64,000 nt of DNA from positions 682,001 through 746,000 of the forward strand of contig NZ_LR594671.1 in the NCBI RefSeq assembly GCF_901827185.1. Direction: 5' to 3'. The notes beneath the pieces were generated by a model that was not told the DNA's origin, made no database searches, and was given only the letters and a program-made list of their open reading frames with translations. This document shows positions 49,127 to 60,692 of this stretch, piece after piece. Origin of the DNA: Variovorax sp. PBL-E5 (lineage in GTDB: Bacteria > Pseudomonadota > Gammaproteobacteria > Burkholderiales > Burkholderiaceae_C). Position numbers and translations under genes: made by a program. Position 1 is the first letter of the stretch. Each line of letters begins with the position of its first letter.

Positions 49127-51043
49127 ATGTTCAGTAAGCCCACGTTGCCGGCATCGCAGGCGCCGCGCCGGCGACCCGCGCCCGGCGCCGGCCGCAGCGA
49201 GGCCCAGCTGCAGCGGCAGATCGGCTTGTTGGAAGTGCAAACGAGGGCTTTGGAGGAACAGGTCCGTACGATGAGGCAATCCACCAGCTGGCGCGTGACG
49301 GCGCCGCTGCGGTGGGTCAGCCGGTATTTTCAACGCATTGTGCGCGGGACGCCGCCCGAGGTGCCGATGCAGCGCGGCGGCTATGCCGAATGGGTGGCCG
49401 CCTACGACAGCCCGGGCCGCAACGCTTGCGAGGGCTTGCGCCGGGAAATCGAGGGCTGGCCGGTGCGGCCTCGGCTGTCGATCCTGATGCCTGTGCAGGA
49501 TTGCGCCGTGTCGTCGCTGCGTGCGGCGATCGCTTCGGTCCAGTTCCAGATCTATCCGGCGTGGGTGCTGCGCACGGTGCCGGCCGCCGCGCAGAGCGAG
49601 GCGCTCGGCGCGCTGCTGGCGGAATGCGCAGCCGCGGATCCGAGAATCAAGGCCGGCGCGGGCGATGCGCCGGCGCCCGGCGACTGGGTCGTCTGGTTCG
49701 AGCCGCACGCCGTGCTGCCTGCGCATGCGCTCTTCTGCGTGGCACGGGAGATCGTCGCCCATCCCGAGGCCCGCATGGTCTACGCCGACGAGGACGCCAT
49801 CGATGCGGCGGGGCGGCGCAGCGATCCCTTCTTCAAGCCGGACTGGAATCCCGATCTTTTTCTTTCGCGCAACCTGTTCGCGCCGCTGGGCGCCTTCGAA
49901 GGCCGACTGTTCCAGGAGGCCGGCGGCCTGCGCGAAGGTTTCGATGGCGCGCAGGGGCATGAGCTCGCACTGCGCTGCGCGGAGCGGGTCGATGGCGTGC
50001 AGATACGCCACATTCCCCGCGTGCTCTCCCACACCCGTTCGGACGCGCAGGGGGTTGCGGCGGCCCCGAACGAGGCGCAGCGCGCCGGCGAGCGCGCCCT
50101 CGACGCGCACTTCCAACGCCTCGGCATCGCCGCGACGGCCGAGGCCACGCCGCACGGCCATCGCGTGCGCTATGCGCTGCCGAGCCCGCCGCCCTTCGTC
50201 TCGCTGATCATTCCGACGCGCAACGCGCTCGCGCTGGTGCGCCAGTGCATCGAGAGCATCGTGGCGGAGACGGCCTATCCGCACTACGAGATCCTGCTGG
50301 TCGACAACGGCTCGGACGATGCCGAAGCGCTGGCGTACTTTGCCGAACTCGGCGCGCAGCCCGGCATCACCGTGATCCGCGACGACCGCGACTTCAACTA
50401 CTCGGCCCTCAACAACGCGGCCGTGGCACGCGCCCGCGGCGAGGTCGTGGGCCTGCTCAACAACGACATCGAGGTCACCTCGCCCGGCTGGCTCGACGAG
50501 ATGGTGTCGATCGCGCTGCAGCCCGGCGTGGGTGCCGTGGGCGCGAAGCTGCTCTATCCTGACCGGACCGTGCAGCATGGCGGCGTGCTGCTCGGCGTCG
50601 GCGGCATCGCGGGCCATGCGCACAAGCACCTGTCCGCGGACGATCCGGGACATGGCGGCCGTGCCCGGCGCATGCAGACCTTCAGCGCCGTGACGGCCGC
50701 CTGCCTGGTGGTGCGCAAGGTGCTCTACGAACAGGTCGGCGGGCTCGACGAGGAGCGCCTGGGCGTCGCTTTCAACGACGTCGACTTCTGCCTGCGCCTG
50801 CGTGCGGCCGGCTACCGCAATGTCTGGACCCCGTATGCCGAACTGCTGCACCACGAGTCGGCCACGCGCGGGCTCGAGATCGCGGCCGGATCGCGCGACC
50901 GGCTGGCGCGCGAGTCCGCCTGGATGACCGAGCGCTGGGGCGCGCTGCTGGGCGACGATCCGGCCTACAACCCCAACCTGACGCTGGACACCGAGGACTT
51001 CGACCTCGCCTGGCCACCGCGCGTCGCGCCCTTGTGCCCATGA
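49127..51043 (+). CDS. Tandem-domain GT2 glycosyltransferase with N-terminal coiled coil
   Basis: A 638-residue protein. Residues about 20-55 form a coiled coil (SEAQLQRQIGLLEVQTRALE) followed by STSWRVTAPLR, the usual lead-in of large GT2 enzymes. A degenerate GT2-like region (about 110-335, with MVYADEDAID) precedes a full GT2 domain (VSLIIPTRNALALVRQCIES, LLVDNGSDD, NYSALNNAAV, LLNNDIEV, FNDVDFCLRL). ATG 49127 is used; GTG 49124 or TTG 49115 are alternatives. The stop overlaps the next gene. Confidence 0.85.
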   Translation: MFSKPTLPASQAPRRRPAPGAGRSEAQLQRQIGLLEVQTRALEEQVRTMRQSTSWRVTAPLRWVSRYFQRIVRGTPPEVPMQRGGYAEWVAAYDSPGRNACEGLRREIEGWPVRPRLSILMPVQDCAVSSLRAAIASVQFQIYPAWVLRTVPAAAQSEALGALLAECAAADPRIKAGAGDAPAPGDWVVWFEPHAVLPAHALFCVAREIVAHPEARMVYADEDAIDAAGRRSDPFFKPDWNPDLFLSRNLFAPLGAFEGRLFQEAGGLREGFDGAQGHELALRCAERVDGVQIRHIPRVLSHTRSDAQGVAAAPNEAQRAGERALDAHFQRLGIAATAEATPHGHRVRYALPSPPPFVSLIIPTRNALALVRQCIESIVAETAYPHYEILLVDNGSDDAEALAYFAELGAQPGITVIRDDRDFNYSALNNAAVARARGEVVGLLNNDIEVTSPGWLDEMVSIALQPGVGAVGAKLLYPDRTVQHGGVLLGVGGIAGHAHKHLSADDPGHGGRARRMQTFSAVTAACLVVRKVLYEQVGGLDEERLGVAFNDVDFCLRLRAAGYRNVWTPYAELLHHESATRGLEIAAGSRDRLARESAWMTERWGALLGDDPAYNPNLTLDTEDFDLAWPPRVAPLCP

Positions 51044-52035
51044 GTGCAATTGATATCTCCGTCGCCCTGTGCACCCACAACGGTGCCCGCTTCCTGCGCG
51101 AGCAGGTGCGCAGCATCTGCCTGCAGACCCTGCCGCCCCGGGAGATCGTGCTGTCCGACGACGCCTCACGCGATGGCTCGGTCGCGGTCGCGCGCGCCGC
51201 GGTCGAGGAATGCGCGCTGGAGCGGCTAGACGCGGCCGTGGCACTGCGCGTGTTCGAGAACGCGACGCCCTTGCGCGTGGTCAAGAACTTCGAGCAGGCC
51301 ATCGGCGCCTGCCGCGGCGAACTCATCGCGCTCAGCGATCAGGACGATGTCTGGGTGCCCGACCGGCTCGCGCGGATGGCGGCCGCCTTCGCGCACGACC
51401 CCGCGCTGCTGCTGCTGCACACCGATGCGCGCCTGGTGGATGCAGGGGGCCAAGGCCTGGGCCAGACGCTGTTCCATGCGCTCGAGGTCACGCCGGTCGA
51501 ACTCGAACGCATCCACAGTGGCCGGGCCTTCGACGTGTTCTTGCGCCGCAACCTCGTGACCGGCGCCACCACCGTCTTTCGCCGCTCCCTGCTGACGGAT
51601 GCCATGCCGCTGCCGGTCGAATGGGTGCACGACGAATGGCTGGGCATCATCGCGGCCGCGACCGGGCGCGTCGACGTGCTGGAAGACGCGCTGATCGACT
51701 ACCGCCAGCACGAATCCAACCAGATCGGCGCGCGCCGCGACACCTTCCCCGACAAGGTGCGCAAGGCGCTGGCCTCCCGCGGCCGAACCCATCTCGACCG
51801 CGCGATCAAGGCCGAGCTCCTGCTTGCGCGGCTGCAGTCGCTTGGCGACCGGGTCGCGCCCGACACCCTCGAAAAGGTAAGCGGCAAGGTCGTGCATCAG
51901 CGTTTTCGCGCGGCCCTGCCGGCGTCGCGATGGGCCCGCTGCCTGCCGGTCCTGCGCGAAGCGATGACCGGCCGCTACGATGCCTTCGGCCGCGGCGTGC
52001 GCGGCGTGGTGCGCGACCTTTTCGAATCTGTGTAG
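51040..52035 (+). CDS. GT2 family glycosyltransferase
   Basis: A 331-residue soluble GT2. ISVALCTHNGARFLREQVRS, LSDDASRDGSV, ALSDQDDVW (DXD site) and VHDEWLGIIAAATGRV are characteristic of the rhamnosyl-type WbbL/WcaA relatives. The C-terminal 90 residues are helical with no membrane segment. It overlaps the preceding gene by four bases (ATGA). Donor unknown; dTDP-rhamnose is plausible. Confidence 0.86.
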   Translation: MSAIDISVALCTHNGARFLREQVRSICLQTLPPREIVLSDDASRDGSVAVARAAVEECALERLDAAVALRVFENATPLRVVKNFEQAIGACRGELIALSDQDDVWVPDRLARMAAAFAHDPALLLLHTDARLVDAGGQGLGQTLFHALEVTPVELERIHSGRAFDVFLRRNLVTGATTVFRRSLLTDAMPLPVEWVHDEWLGIIAAATGRVDVLEDALIDYRQHESNQIGARRDTFPDKVRKALASRGRTHLDRAIKAELLLARLQSLGDRVAPDTLEKVSGKVVHQRFRAALPASRWARCLPVLREAMTGRYDAFGRGVRGVVRDLFESV

Positions 52036-52065
52036 GCTCGGTCCGCGCACACTTCCACCCCTTCA

Positions 52066-53115
52066 ATGAACGCCTTGCCTGAAACATCCGCCGCCCGACC
52101 TGCGACATGGCCGACCGTCGTGGTCGTCATCCCGTTCTACAACGGCGCCGACTTCATCGAGCGCTCGGTGCGCAGCGTGTTCGCGCAGTCGGTGCCGGCC
52201 AGCGAGGTGATCGTCGTCAACGACGGCTCGCGCCCCGAGGAACGTGCGGCGCTGGATGGGCTGGCCGCGCGCTATCCGTTCCGCATCCTCGACAAGGAGA
52301 ACGGCGGCCAGGGCTCGGCGCGCAATGCCGGCGTCGCGGCATCGACGGCCGACTGCATCTGCTTCCTGGACCAGGACGACTTCTACCTGCCCAACCACAT
52401 CGAGACGCTGGTCTCGTCGATTCCGCCGGACGACCGGCTGTTCGGCTTCGTCTACGCCGACCTGTACGAGGCCGATGGCGACGGCAACATCGTGCGCACC
52501 GGCGTGGTCAAGGAGCATGCGCAGCATCCGAAGCGCAACATCCTCGATCTGTTGCGCCACGACATGTTCGTGCTGCCCTCGGCGGCGCTGGTGAGCCGCG
52601 AGGCCTTCGAGGCCGTCGGCGGCTTCGATTCGCAGTTCATGGGCTTCGAGGACGACGACCTGTTCCTGCGCATCTTCCGCAAGGGCTACAGCAATCATTT
52701 CGTCGACAAGGCGGTGACCGTCTGGTGCATCCACACCGCGAGCACCTCGTTCGGCATCCGGATGGTGCGCAGCCGCTTCAAGTATTTCAAGAAGCTCACG
52801 CAGATGTTCCCCGACGAGCACCAGCGCGGACGCTACTGGTTCCGCGAATGCCTGGTGCCGAGGTTCCAGCCCTACTTCGTGAACCACGCGATCGAGTCGA
52901 TCAAGAACGACGACCAGTACCGCGCGGAGATGAGCGCGATCCTCGCCGAGTACGCGGCCATGGTGCTGGCCAATCCCTACGTGGGCCGCAAGAAGAAGCT
53001 GCGGCTGCGGCTGACGGTGTTCCTGCTCGAACACAGCTCGCCGGCCCTGGTGCGCTTCATCGGCGCGCTCACGCGCATGCCGGGCATCCGCGCGCTTCGG
53101 CGCCTGTACGCCTGA
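52066..53115 (+). CDS. GT2 family glycosyltransferase
   Basis: A 349-residue GT2 with VVVIPFYNGADFIERSVRS, VNDGSRPEE, ENGGQGSARNAGV and CFLDQDDFY as the nucleotide and metal site, then GGFDSQFMGFEDDDLFLRIF. The C-terminal third is helical and basic. It starts 30 bases after the preceding GT2 and is the last of three in a row; it ends 15 bases from the convergent acyltransferase gene. Sugar specificity cannot be read from sequence. Confidence 0.86.
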   Translation: MNALPETSAARPATWPTVVVVIPFYNGADFIERSVRSVFAQSVPASEVIVVNDGSRPEERAALDGLAARYPFRILDKENGGQGSARNAGVAASTADCICFLDQDDFYLPNHIETLVSSIPPDDRLFGFVYADLYEADGDGNIVRTGVVKEHAQHPKRNILDLLRHDMFVLPSAALVSREAFEAVGGFDSQFMGFEDDDLFLRIFRKGYSNHFVDKAVTVWCIHTASTSFGIRMVRSRFKYFKKLTQMFPDEHQRGRYWFRECLVPRFQPYFVNHAIESIKNDDQYRAEMSAILAEYAAMVLANPYVGRKKKLRLRLTVFLLEHSSPALVRFIGALTRMPGIRALRRLYA

Positions 53116-53130
53116 AGGCGCGGGCCGCCG

Positions 53131-55137
53131 CTACTTCGGCGTCGCCATGGCCGCGTCCATCCAGGTCGCGAACTTGCGCGTGTACTCGGCGCGCAGGTGG
53201 CCTGCGTCCTTGTAGATCGGCGTGCCGTCGGCGGTGGTGCGGGTGCACTGGCCGTCGTGGCACAGGGTCTCGGTCGGGTCGATGACGATGGCGCCGCTGC
53301 GCAGCGCGATCTGGCGCATGCGATCGTGCAGCGCCTTCTGCTCGGCCGGCCAGGGCGCGGTGGGCGACATGCGCCCGACGCTCATCTGGCCCAGCCGGTT
53401 GCCCTTGACCAGTTTCTCGGGGCCGAAGTCGTCGCCGACCGGGTTGTCCAGGATCAGGTAGACCTGCTTGGTCTTGGCCAGCGTGGTCATCACGACCTCG
53501 AGCGTGGCGAGCGCGTAGTCCACGCCACCGCCGCCCATGAAGCGCCGGTGCGTCTTGCCGTCGAGGTAATAGAAGCGATCGGCTTCGGCGTTGGCGGCGG
53601 TGGGCTTCGACGGATCGGAGAAGTAGCAGTTCCAGCAGCCGCCGAACACCACCGCATCGATCTTGTCGCTGACCGCGATGCGCATGGCGCCGTCGCGGCG
53701 CTCGGCGCAGAGGTTGTTCTTCTCGTCGACCACGTTGGGGATCGGCGGGCAGGCGCCCCAGGTCGCGAAGGACAGCGAACCGAGCGTGTCGGGCGAGGTC
53801 CTGGCGAGCTCGACCGCGCGCGGGCCGTACTGCTCGATGTGGCTGTCGCCGAACAGCAGCACGCGCCGCTTGCCGTGCCCGGTCTGGAACAGCACCTCGC
53901 CGTCGACCTTGATCGGCGTCAGCCCGTCCGGATAGCCCCAGTCGTGCGCCGCGGCCGCCGTCTTCTTGAAGTAGGGATCGCTGTGGCGGCCGTCGAAGAT
54001 CTGCGTGGCGGCCAGCACGCCAAGCACGACGAAGGCCACCATCGGCGCGACGAGCCCCGGAACCACCGCCGCGTTCTCGCTTCGGCGCAGGGGCCGCTCG
54101 ACGAAGCGGTAGGTCAGCCAGGCGAGCACGACCGAGGCCACCATCGCCCCGGCGCGAATCGCGTCGGACGGGCTGTCGCCTTCGAGGATGCGCGCATAGA
54201 CCAGCAGCGGCCAGTGCCACAGGTAGAGCGGATAGCTGATCAGCCCGAACCAGACCATCGGCCGCGAGGCCAGCAGCGTGCGGTTCAGCACGCCGGTCGG
54301 CCCGGCCGCGAGACAGAAGAAGGCGCCCAGCGTCGGCAGCAGCCCCCACCAGCCCGGAAAGGCCTTGCCGCTGCGGATGAAGACCAGGCCCAGCCCGATC
54401 AGCAGCAGCCCCGCGATCGACTGGACATGGCGCCGCAGGCCGGGCGGCGCCGGCTTGTGCAGCCGCATGTACGCGAGCATGCCGCCGACCATCAATTCCC
54501 AGAAGCGCGACAGCGGCGAATAGAAGGCCGCGGTGCGATGGCCGTGAATGGTGCCGACGTTGACCAGGAAGGACAGCGCCGCGACCGTGCCGACCACGCC
54601 CAGCACGCGCCACTTGCGCCGCCAGGCGAGCCCCAGCAAGAGCGGCCAGAAGATGTAGAACTGCTCCTCGATCGCCAGCGACCACAGGTGCTGCAGCGGC
54701 TTGGTCTCGGCCGCGTTGTCGAAGTAGCCGGCCTCGTTCCAGAACGCGAAGTTGGAGACGAAGCCCGCGCCGGATGCGACGTGCTTGCCGAGCTGCTCCC
54801 ATTCCTGCGGCAGCAGCGCATACCAGCCGAACACGAAGCACAGCAGCATCACCAGCACCAGCGCCGGGAAGATCCGCCGGATGCGCCGCTCGTAGAACTC
54901 GCGGTAGCTGAAGCCCTCGCCCTCGAAGCTGCCCATGATGATCGTGCTGATCAGGAAGCCGGAGATGACGAAGAAGATGTCGACGCCGATGAAGCCGCCT
55001 TGCAGCCACTGCGGAAACGCGTGGAAGCCGAGCACCGACAGCACGGCCACGGCGCGCAGCCCATCGATGTCGGGGCGGTATTTCGGGTGGAGGAGGTGGT
55101 GGTGAGGCTCTGCGGGGGAGGTCGTGCTGCTCGTCAT
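53131..55137 (-). CDS. OafA/YrhL-type acyltransferase with SGNH domain
   Basis: A 668-residue membrane enzyme that probably O-acetylates the polysaccharide in the periplasm. The N-terminal acyltransferase-3 domain has YRPDIDGLRAVAVLSVLGFH, GGFIGVDIFFVISGFLI, FYERRIRRIFPAL and about ten membrane segments. The C-terminal SGNH hydrolase-like domain has LLFGDSHIEQYG and a KDAGHL motif (Asp and His of the triad). ATG 55137 begins the fold; the frame stays open upstream only as a shadow of the GT2 gene. It follows that GT2 gene on the same strand. Confidence 0.92.
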   Translation of the reverse strand: MTSSTTSPAEPHHHLLHPKYRPDIDGLRAVAVLSVLGFHAFPQWLQGGFIGVDIFFVISGFLISTIIMGSFEGEGFSYREFYERRIRRIFPALVLVMLLCFVFGWYALLPQEWEQLGKHVASGAGFVSNFAFWNEAGYFDNAAETKPLQHLWSLAIEEQFYIFWPLLLGLAWRRKWRVLGVVGTVAALSFLVNVGTIHGHRTAAFYSPLSRFWELMVGGMLAYMRLHKPAPPGLRRHVQSIAGLLLIGLGLVFIRSGKAFPGWWGLLPTLGAFFCLAAGPTGVLNRTLLASRPMVWFGLISYPLYLWHWPLLVYARILEGDSPSDAIRAGAMVASVVLAWLTYRFVERPLRRSENAAVVPGLVAPMVAFVVLGVLAATQIFDGRHSDPYFKKTAAAAHDWGYPDGLTPIKVDGEVLFQTGHGKRRVLLFGDSHIEQYGPRAVELARTSPDTLGSLSFATWGACPPIPNVVDEKNNLCAERRDGAMRIAVSDKIDAVVFGGCWNCYFSDPSKPTAANAEADRFYYLDGKTHRRFMGGGGVDYALATLEVVMTTLAKTKQVYLILDNPVGDDFGPEKLVKGNRLGQMSVGRMSPTAPWPAEQKALHDRMRQIALRSGAIVIDPTETLCHDGQCTRTTADGTPIYKDAGHLRAEYTRKFATWMDAAMATPK

Positions 55138-55208
55138 CGTCGTCGCAGGGCTGCTGCGGCTTGCTTCTTTGCCCTCGATTGTCCCGCAAACAATGAGGGC
55201 ACCCTGAC

Positions 55209-55958
55209 TCAGAGGGGCCGGCGCTTCAGGTAGCGCCAGAAGGCCGCCGACAGCCAGACCTTCAGCAGGCTCGTCACATGCCAGTACAGGTGCTTCGGCT
55301 TGGCATGGCTGGCGCGCCGCGCGTCGTGCAGTGCGACCAGGTCCTCGGCCACCTGCAGCTTCCAGCCGGCCAGGCGCGTGCGGGCGCAGATGTCGAAGTC
55401 CTCGCCGTACATGAAGAAGCGCTCGTCGAAGCCGCGCACCTGCCGGTAGGCCTCGCTGCGAAACAGCATGAAGAGGCCGGGGATCCAGGCCGGCACGGCC
55501 GGCCGCAGGTAGTCCGGCCGCCGGCGCGTGAGGATCTCGCGCGGCGTGATGATCGCGCGGTGCTGTTCCGGCTCGCGCTTGCCGGGCTCGAGGATGCGTG
55601 GCGTGAGCAGGCCGGCGTCGGGCGCGGCCTGCGCGACGAGCGGCGAGAGCACGTCGCTCGCGAAGCGGATGTCCGGGTTGAGCACCAGGAACCAGGGCGT
55701 GGCGCAGCGCGCGAAGGCCTGGTTGTGGTTGGCGCCGAAGCCCCGCGGCCGCGTGTTCTCGATGCGCTCGATGTCGAAGCCCCAGTGCCGGCCGGCCAGC
55801 GCATCGGTCTCGGGGATGTTGATCGTGAGCAGGACGCGGGCGACGCACGGACGGCTGAAGCGGTCCAGCTGATCGAGCAGCGGAAGCACCAGTTCGAGCT
55901 GACCGTGGCTCACGATCGAAACCGTGATGGCTTGTAAAGGAGGCGGCGGCATCGGCAT
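55209..55958 (-). CDS. GT2 family glycosyltransferase (rhamnosyltransferase-like)
   Basis: A 249-residue GT2 of the WbbL type: ITVSIVSHGQLELVLPLL, GFGANHNQAF, FLVLNPDIRF, PGLFMLFRSEAYRQVRGFDERFFMYGEDFD split around the acceptor-binding loop. NPD replaces the DXD metal motif as in many rhamnosyltransferases. The C-terminus is basic and amphipathic and may lie on the membrane. It starts at ATG 55958, divergent from the WecA-like gene 44 bases away, and precedes the acyltransferase. Confidence 0.87.
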   Translation of the reverse strand: MPMPPPPLQAITVSIVSHGQLELVLPLLDQLDRFSRPCVARVLLTINIPETDALAGRHWGFDIERIENTRPRGFGANHNQAFARCATPWFLVLNPDIRFASDVLSPLVAQAAPDAGLLTPRILEPGKREPEQHRAIITPREILTRRRPDYLRPAVPAWIPGLFMLFRSEAYRQVRGFDERFFMYGEDFDICARTRLAGWKLQVAEDLVALHDARRASHAKPKHLYWHVTSLLKVWLSAAFWRYLKRRPL

Positions 55959-56002
55959 GGTCTAATTTCGCTCGGGAATTCTAGGGTTCCCCACACCCAC
56001 CC

Positions 56003-58127
<2,125 letters not shown>

Positions 58128-58220
58128 GCTCGCCCCCAGTCTTCGCGCACTTCGTGTCGCTTCGCCAACCCCCTACCGGGGGCAACACCGGCGGACCGGC
58201 TGAGCCGGATCTGCGGTGTT
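58128..58220 (+). repeat. Structured intergenic repeat, copy B (after argB)
   Basis: This 93-base element starts immediately after the argB stop in the same orientation as copy A. The stems are kept although loops differ: CCCCC/GGGGG, outer AACACCG/CGGTGTT, and CCGGC/GCCGG with a TGA loop instead of GAA. Conservation of pairing with loop change points to a functional RNA or DNA structure. Confidence 0.72.
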
Positions 58221-58416
58221 TTGCGAGCGGGCCTGGCTTCGCCGGCCGCGCAAGAGGAGGCCGAATGGAGCCTGATCTGGCGGGCGGCGAGATCTCATCG
58301 TCGAATCGTTGAATCCGTCAATAAATGCGTTGATTCGGCGCGACAGAGAGGGCATGCCCGGTTGGCACGCGCTCACTGCGCTGTGCGAGAATCAAATTTT
58401 TACAATTGCAGCGCCC

Positions 58417-59064
58417 ATGCAGAACGACGAGACGAGCTCTTCGCACGCCGAGGACGGCAGTTCAGAACCCGTGGCCGCTCCGGTGCGCAAGCGACCGAAG
58501 CCGGGAGAGCGGCGCGTGCAGATCCTGCAGGCGCTGGCCGCCATGCTCGAGCAGCCGGGCGCGGAGCGGGTGACGACGGCCGCGCTGGCGGCCCGCCTCG
58601 ACGTCAGCGAGGCCGCGCTCTACCGCCACTTCGCGAGCAAGGCTCAGATGTTCGAAGGGCTGATCGACTTCATCGAGCAAAGCGTGTTCACGCTGGTCAA
58701 TCAGATCACCGAGCGCGACATCCCCGGCCAGGAGCAGGCCGCGCGCATCGTCGCGATGCTGATGCAGTTCGCCGAGAAGAATCCGGGCATGACCCGCGTG
58801 ATGGTCGGCGACGCGCTGGTGTTCGAGAACGAGCGCCTGCAGAGCCGCATGAACCAGTTCTTCGACAAGATCGAGGCGACGCTGCGCCAGGCGCTGCGCG
58901 GTGTCGCGGCGGCCGATGGCTCGGCCACGCCCAGTGTCGATGCGCAGGTGCGGGCCTCGTCGCTCACCGCTTTCGTGGTCGGACGGCTGCAGCGCTTCGC
59001 GCGCTCGGGCTTCCGGCGCTTGCCCTCCGAACATCTGGAAGCCTCGGTCGCCCTGATGCTCTGA
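58417..59064 (+). CDS. slmA: SlmA-type TetR-family nucleoid occlusion factor
   Basis: A 215-residue TetR-fold protein. SlmA binds DNA and blocks FtsZ ring assembly over the nucleoid. KPGERRVQILQALAAML, then TTAALAARLDVSEAALYRHFASKAQMFEGLI, is the SlmA-like helix-turn-helix, and the C-terminal EKNPGMTRVMVGDALVFENERL block matches SlmA. Placement after argB is frequent in related betaproteobacteria. ATG 58417 is preferred; the frame stays open to 58309. TACAAT lies at 58401-58406 but no good -35 is seen. Confidence 0.88.
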   Translation: MQNDETSSSHAEDGSSEPVAAPVRKRPKPGERRVQILQALAAMLEQPGAERVTTAALAARLDVSEAALYRHFASKAQMFEGLIDFIEQSVFTLVNQITERDIPGQEQAARIVAMLMQFAEKNPGMTRVMVGDALVFENERLQSRMNQFFDKIEATLRQALRGVAAADGSATPSVDAQVRASSLTAFVVGRLQRFARSGFRRLPSEHLEASVALML

Positions 59065-59073
59065 AGCCGGCGG

Positions 59074-59092
59074 CCCTATCGCGGCGATAGGG
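59074..59092. promoter_or_regulatory. OxyR-like inverted repeat upstream of katA
   Basis: CCCTATCGC-G-GCGATAGGG is a perfect nine-base inverted repeat. It contains CTAT-N7-ATAG, the central half of the OxyR consensus ATAG-N7-CTAT-N7-ATAG-N7-CTAT; the outer elements match poorly (1 and 2 of 4). It lies 67 bases before the catalase start. A -10-like CAGAAT follows at 59124-59129. It could instead be an slmA terminator, though no T-tract follows. Confidence 0.45.
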
Positions 59093-59158
59093 TGATCTGA
59101 TGCACCGAATGCATCTTCGTTGCCAGAATGCATGGGTCCTGAACAAAGAGGCTCACCC

Positions 59159-60679
59159 ATGACCGACCACCGCAAGCTCACCACCGAAAACGGCGCGCCC
59201 GTCGAGAACAACCAGCAGTCGCAGACCGCCGGCCCGAACGGTCCGGTCCTGATGCAGGACCATCACCTGATCGAGAAGCTTGCGCGCTTCGACCGCGAGC
59301 GCATTCCCGAGCGCGTGGTGCATGCGCGCGGATCGGGTGCCTTCGGCACCTTCGAAGTGACGGCCGATGTCTCGAAGTGGACCAAGGCCCGCTTCCTGGG
59401 CCAGGTCGGCAAGAAGACCGAAGTCCTGGCCCGGTTCTCGACCGTGGCGCTGGAACTCGGCTCGGCCGACACCGTGCGCGACCCGCGCGGCTTCGCGCTC
59501 AAGTTCTATACCGAAGAGGGCAACTACGACCTGGTCGGCAACAACACGCCGGTGTTCTTCATCCGCGATCCGCTCAAGTTCCCCGACTTCATCCACTCGC
59601 AGAAGCGCGATCCCTACAGCCACGTGCAGGAGCCCGACAACGCCTGGGACTTCTTCTCGCATTCGCCCGAGGCCACGCACCAGTTCACCTGGCTGTTCGG
59701 CGACCGCGGCATTCCGAAGAGCTACCGCCACATGGACGGCTTCGGCTCGCACACCTTCCAGTGGGTCAATGCCAAGGGCGAGGCCTTCTGGGTCAAGTAC
59801 CACTTCAAGACCCGCCAGGGCATCGAGTGCTTCACCGGCGAGGAGGCGCAGCGCGTCGGCGGCGAGAACCCGAACCACCATCACCTCGACCTGCTGCATT
59901 CGATCGAGCGCGGCGAGTTCCCGAGCTGGCGCGTGCAGGCCCAGATCATGCCGCTGGCCGAGGCGCAGAACTACCGCTTCAACCCCTTCGACCTGACCAA
60001 GGTCTGGTCGCACAAGGACTACCCGAAGATCGACATCGGCATCCTCACGCTCGATCGCAATCCCGAGAACTACTTCGCCGAGATCGAGCAGGCCGCGTTC
60101 AACCCCGCCAACTTCGTGCCGGGCATCGGCCCGTCGCCGGACAAGATGCTGCAGGGGCGCCTCTTCAGCTACGGCGACACGCAGCGCTACCGCCTCGGCA
60201 TCAACCACACGCAGTTGCCGGTGAACTGTCCGCATGCGACGAAGGCCGCCAACTACGGCCGCGACGGCGCCATGCGCTACGACAACGGTGGCCGCGGGCC
60301 GAACTACGAACCCAACAGCTTCGGCGATGCGCCCAAACAGAGCAACGAACCCGTGTACGCGCCGCTCGAGATCCACGGCTGGACCGGCAGCCACGCATGG
60401 ACGCAGCACGCGGCCGACACCGACTTCGTGCAGGCCGGCGACCTCTACCGCCTGATGGACGAGCCCGCGAAGCAACGCCTCGTGAGCAACATCGCCGGCG
60501 GCCTCGGCGCCGTGAAGCGGCAGGACATCATCGACCGCGCGATCGGCCACTTCCGCCAGGCCGATGCCGACTACGGCGCGCGGCTCGAGCAGGCGGTGAA
60601 GGCCGTGCAGGCGAAGATCAGGGGCGAGGACGTGACGATCCAGGTCGGCAAGCCGTCGCACCGCGACAGCCAGAGCTGA
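59159..60679 (+). CDS. katA: Haem catalase (clade 3 type)
   Basis: Breaks down hydrogen peroxide to water and oxygen. At 506 residues it is a small-subunit monofunctional catalase. [16 protein letters not shown] holds the distal His, [11 protein letters not shown] the distal Asn, and [14 protein letters not shown] the proximal haem-ligand Tyr. ATG 59159 (MTDHRKL) fits the family start; an upstream ATG in frame has no ribosome site. An OxyR-like repeat stands upstream, so peroxide induction is plausible. Convergent with the MFS gene 13 bases on. Confidence 0.96.
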   Translation: MTDHRKLTTENGAPVENNQQSQTAGPNGPVLMQDHHLIEKLARFDRERIPERVVHARGSGAFGTFEVTADVSKWTKARFLGQVGKKTEVLARFSTVALELGSADTVRDPRGFALKFYTEEGNYDLVGNNTPVFFIRDPLKFPDFIHSQKRDPYSHVQEPDNAWDFFSHSPEATHQFTWLFGDRGIPKSYRHMDGFGSHTFQWVNAKGEAFWVKYHFKTRQGIECFTGEEAQRVGGENPNHHHLDLLHSIERGEFPSWRVQAQIMPLAEAQNYRFNPFDLTKVWSHKDYPKIDIGILTLDRNPENYFAEIEQAAFNPANFVPGIGPSPDKMLQGRLFSYGDTQRYRLGINHTQLPVNCPHATKAANYGRDGAMRYDNGGRGPNYEPNSFGDAPKQSNEPVYAPLEIHGWTGSHAWTQHAADTDFVQAGDLYRLMDEPAKQRLVSNIAGGLGAVKRQDIIDRAIGHFRQADADYGARLEQAVKAVQAKIRGEDVTIQVGKPSHRDSQS

Positions 60680-60692
60680 GGCCGTCCGCGCC

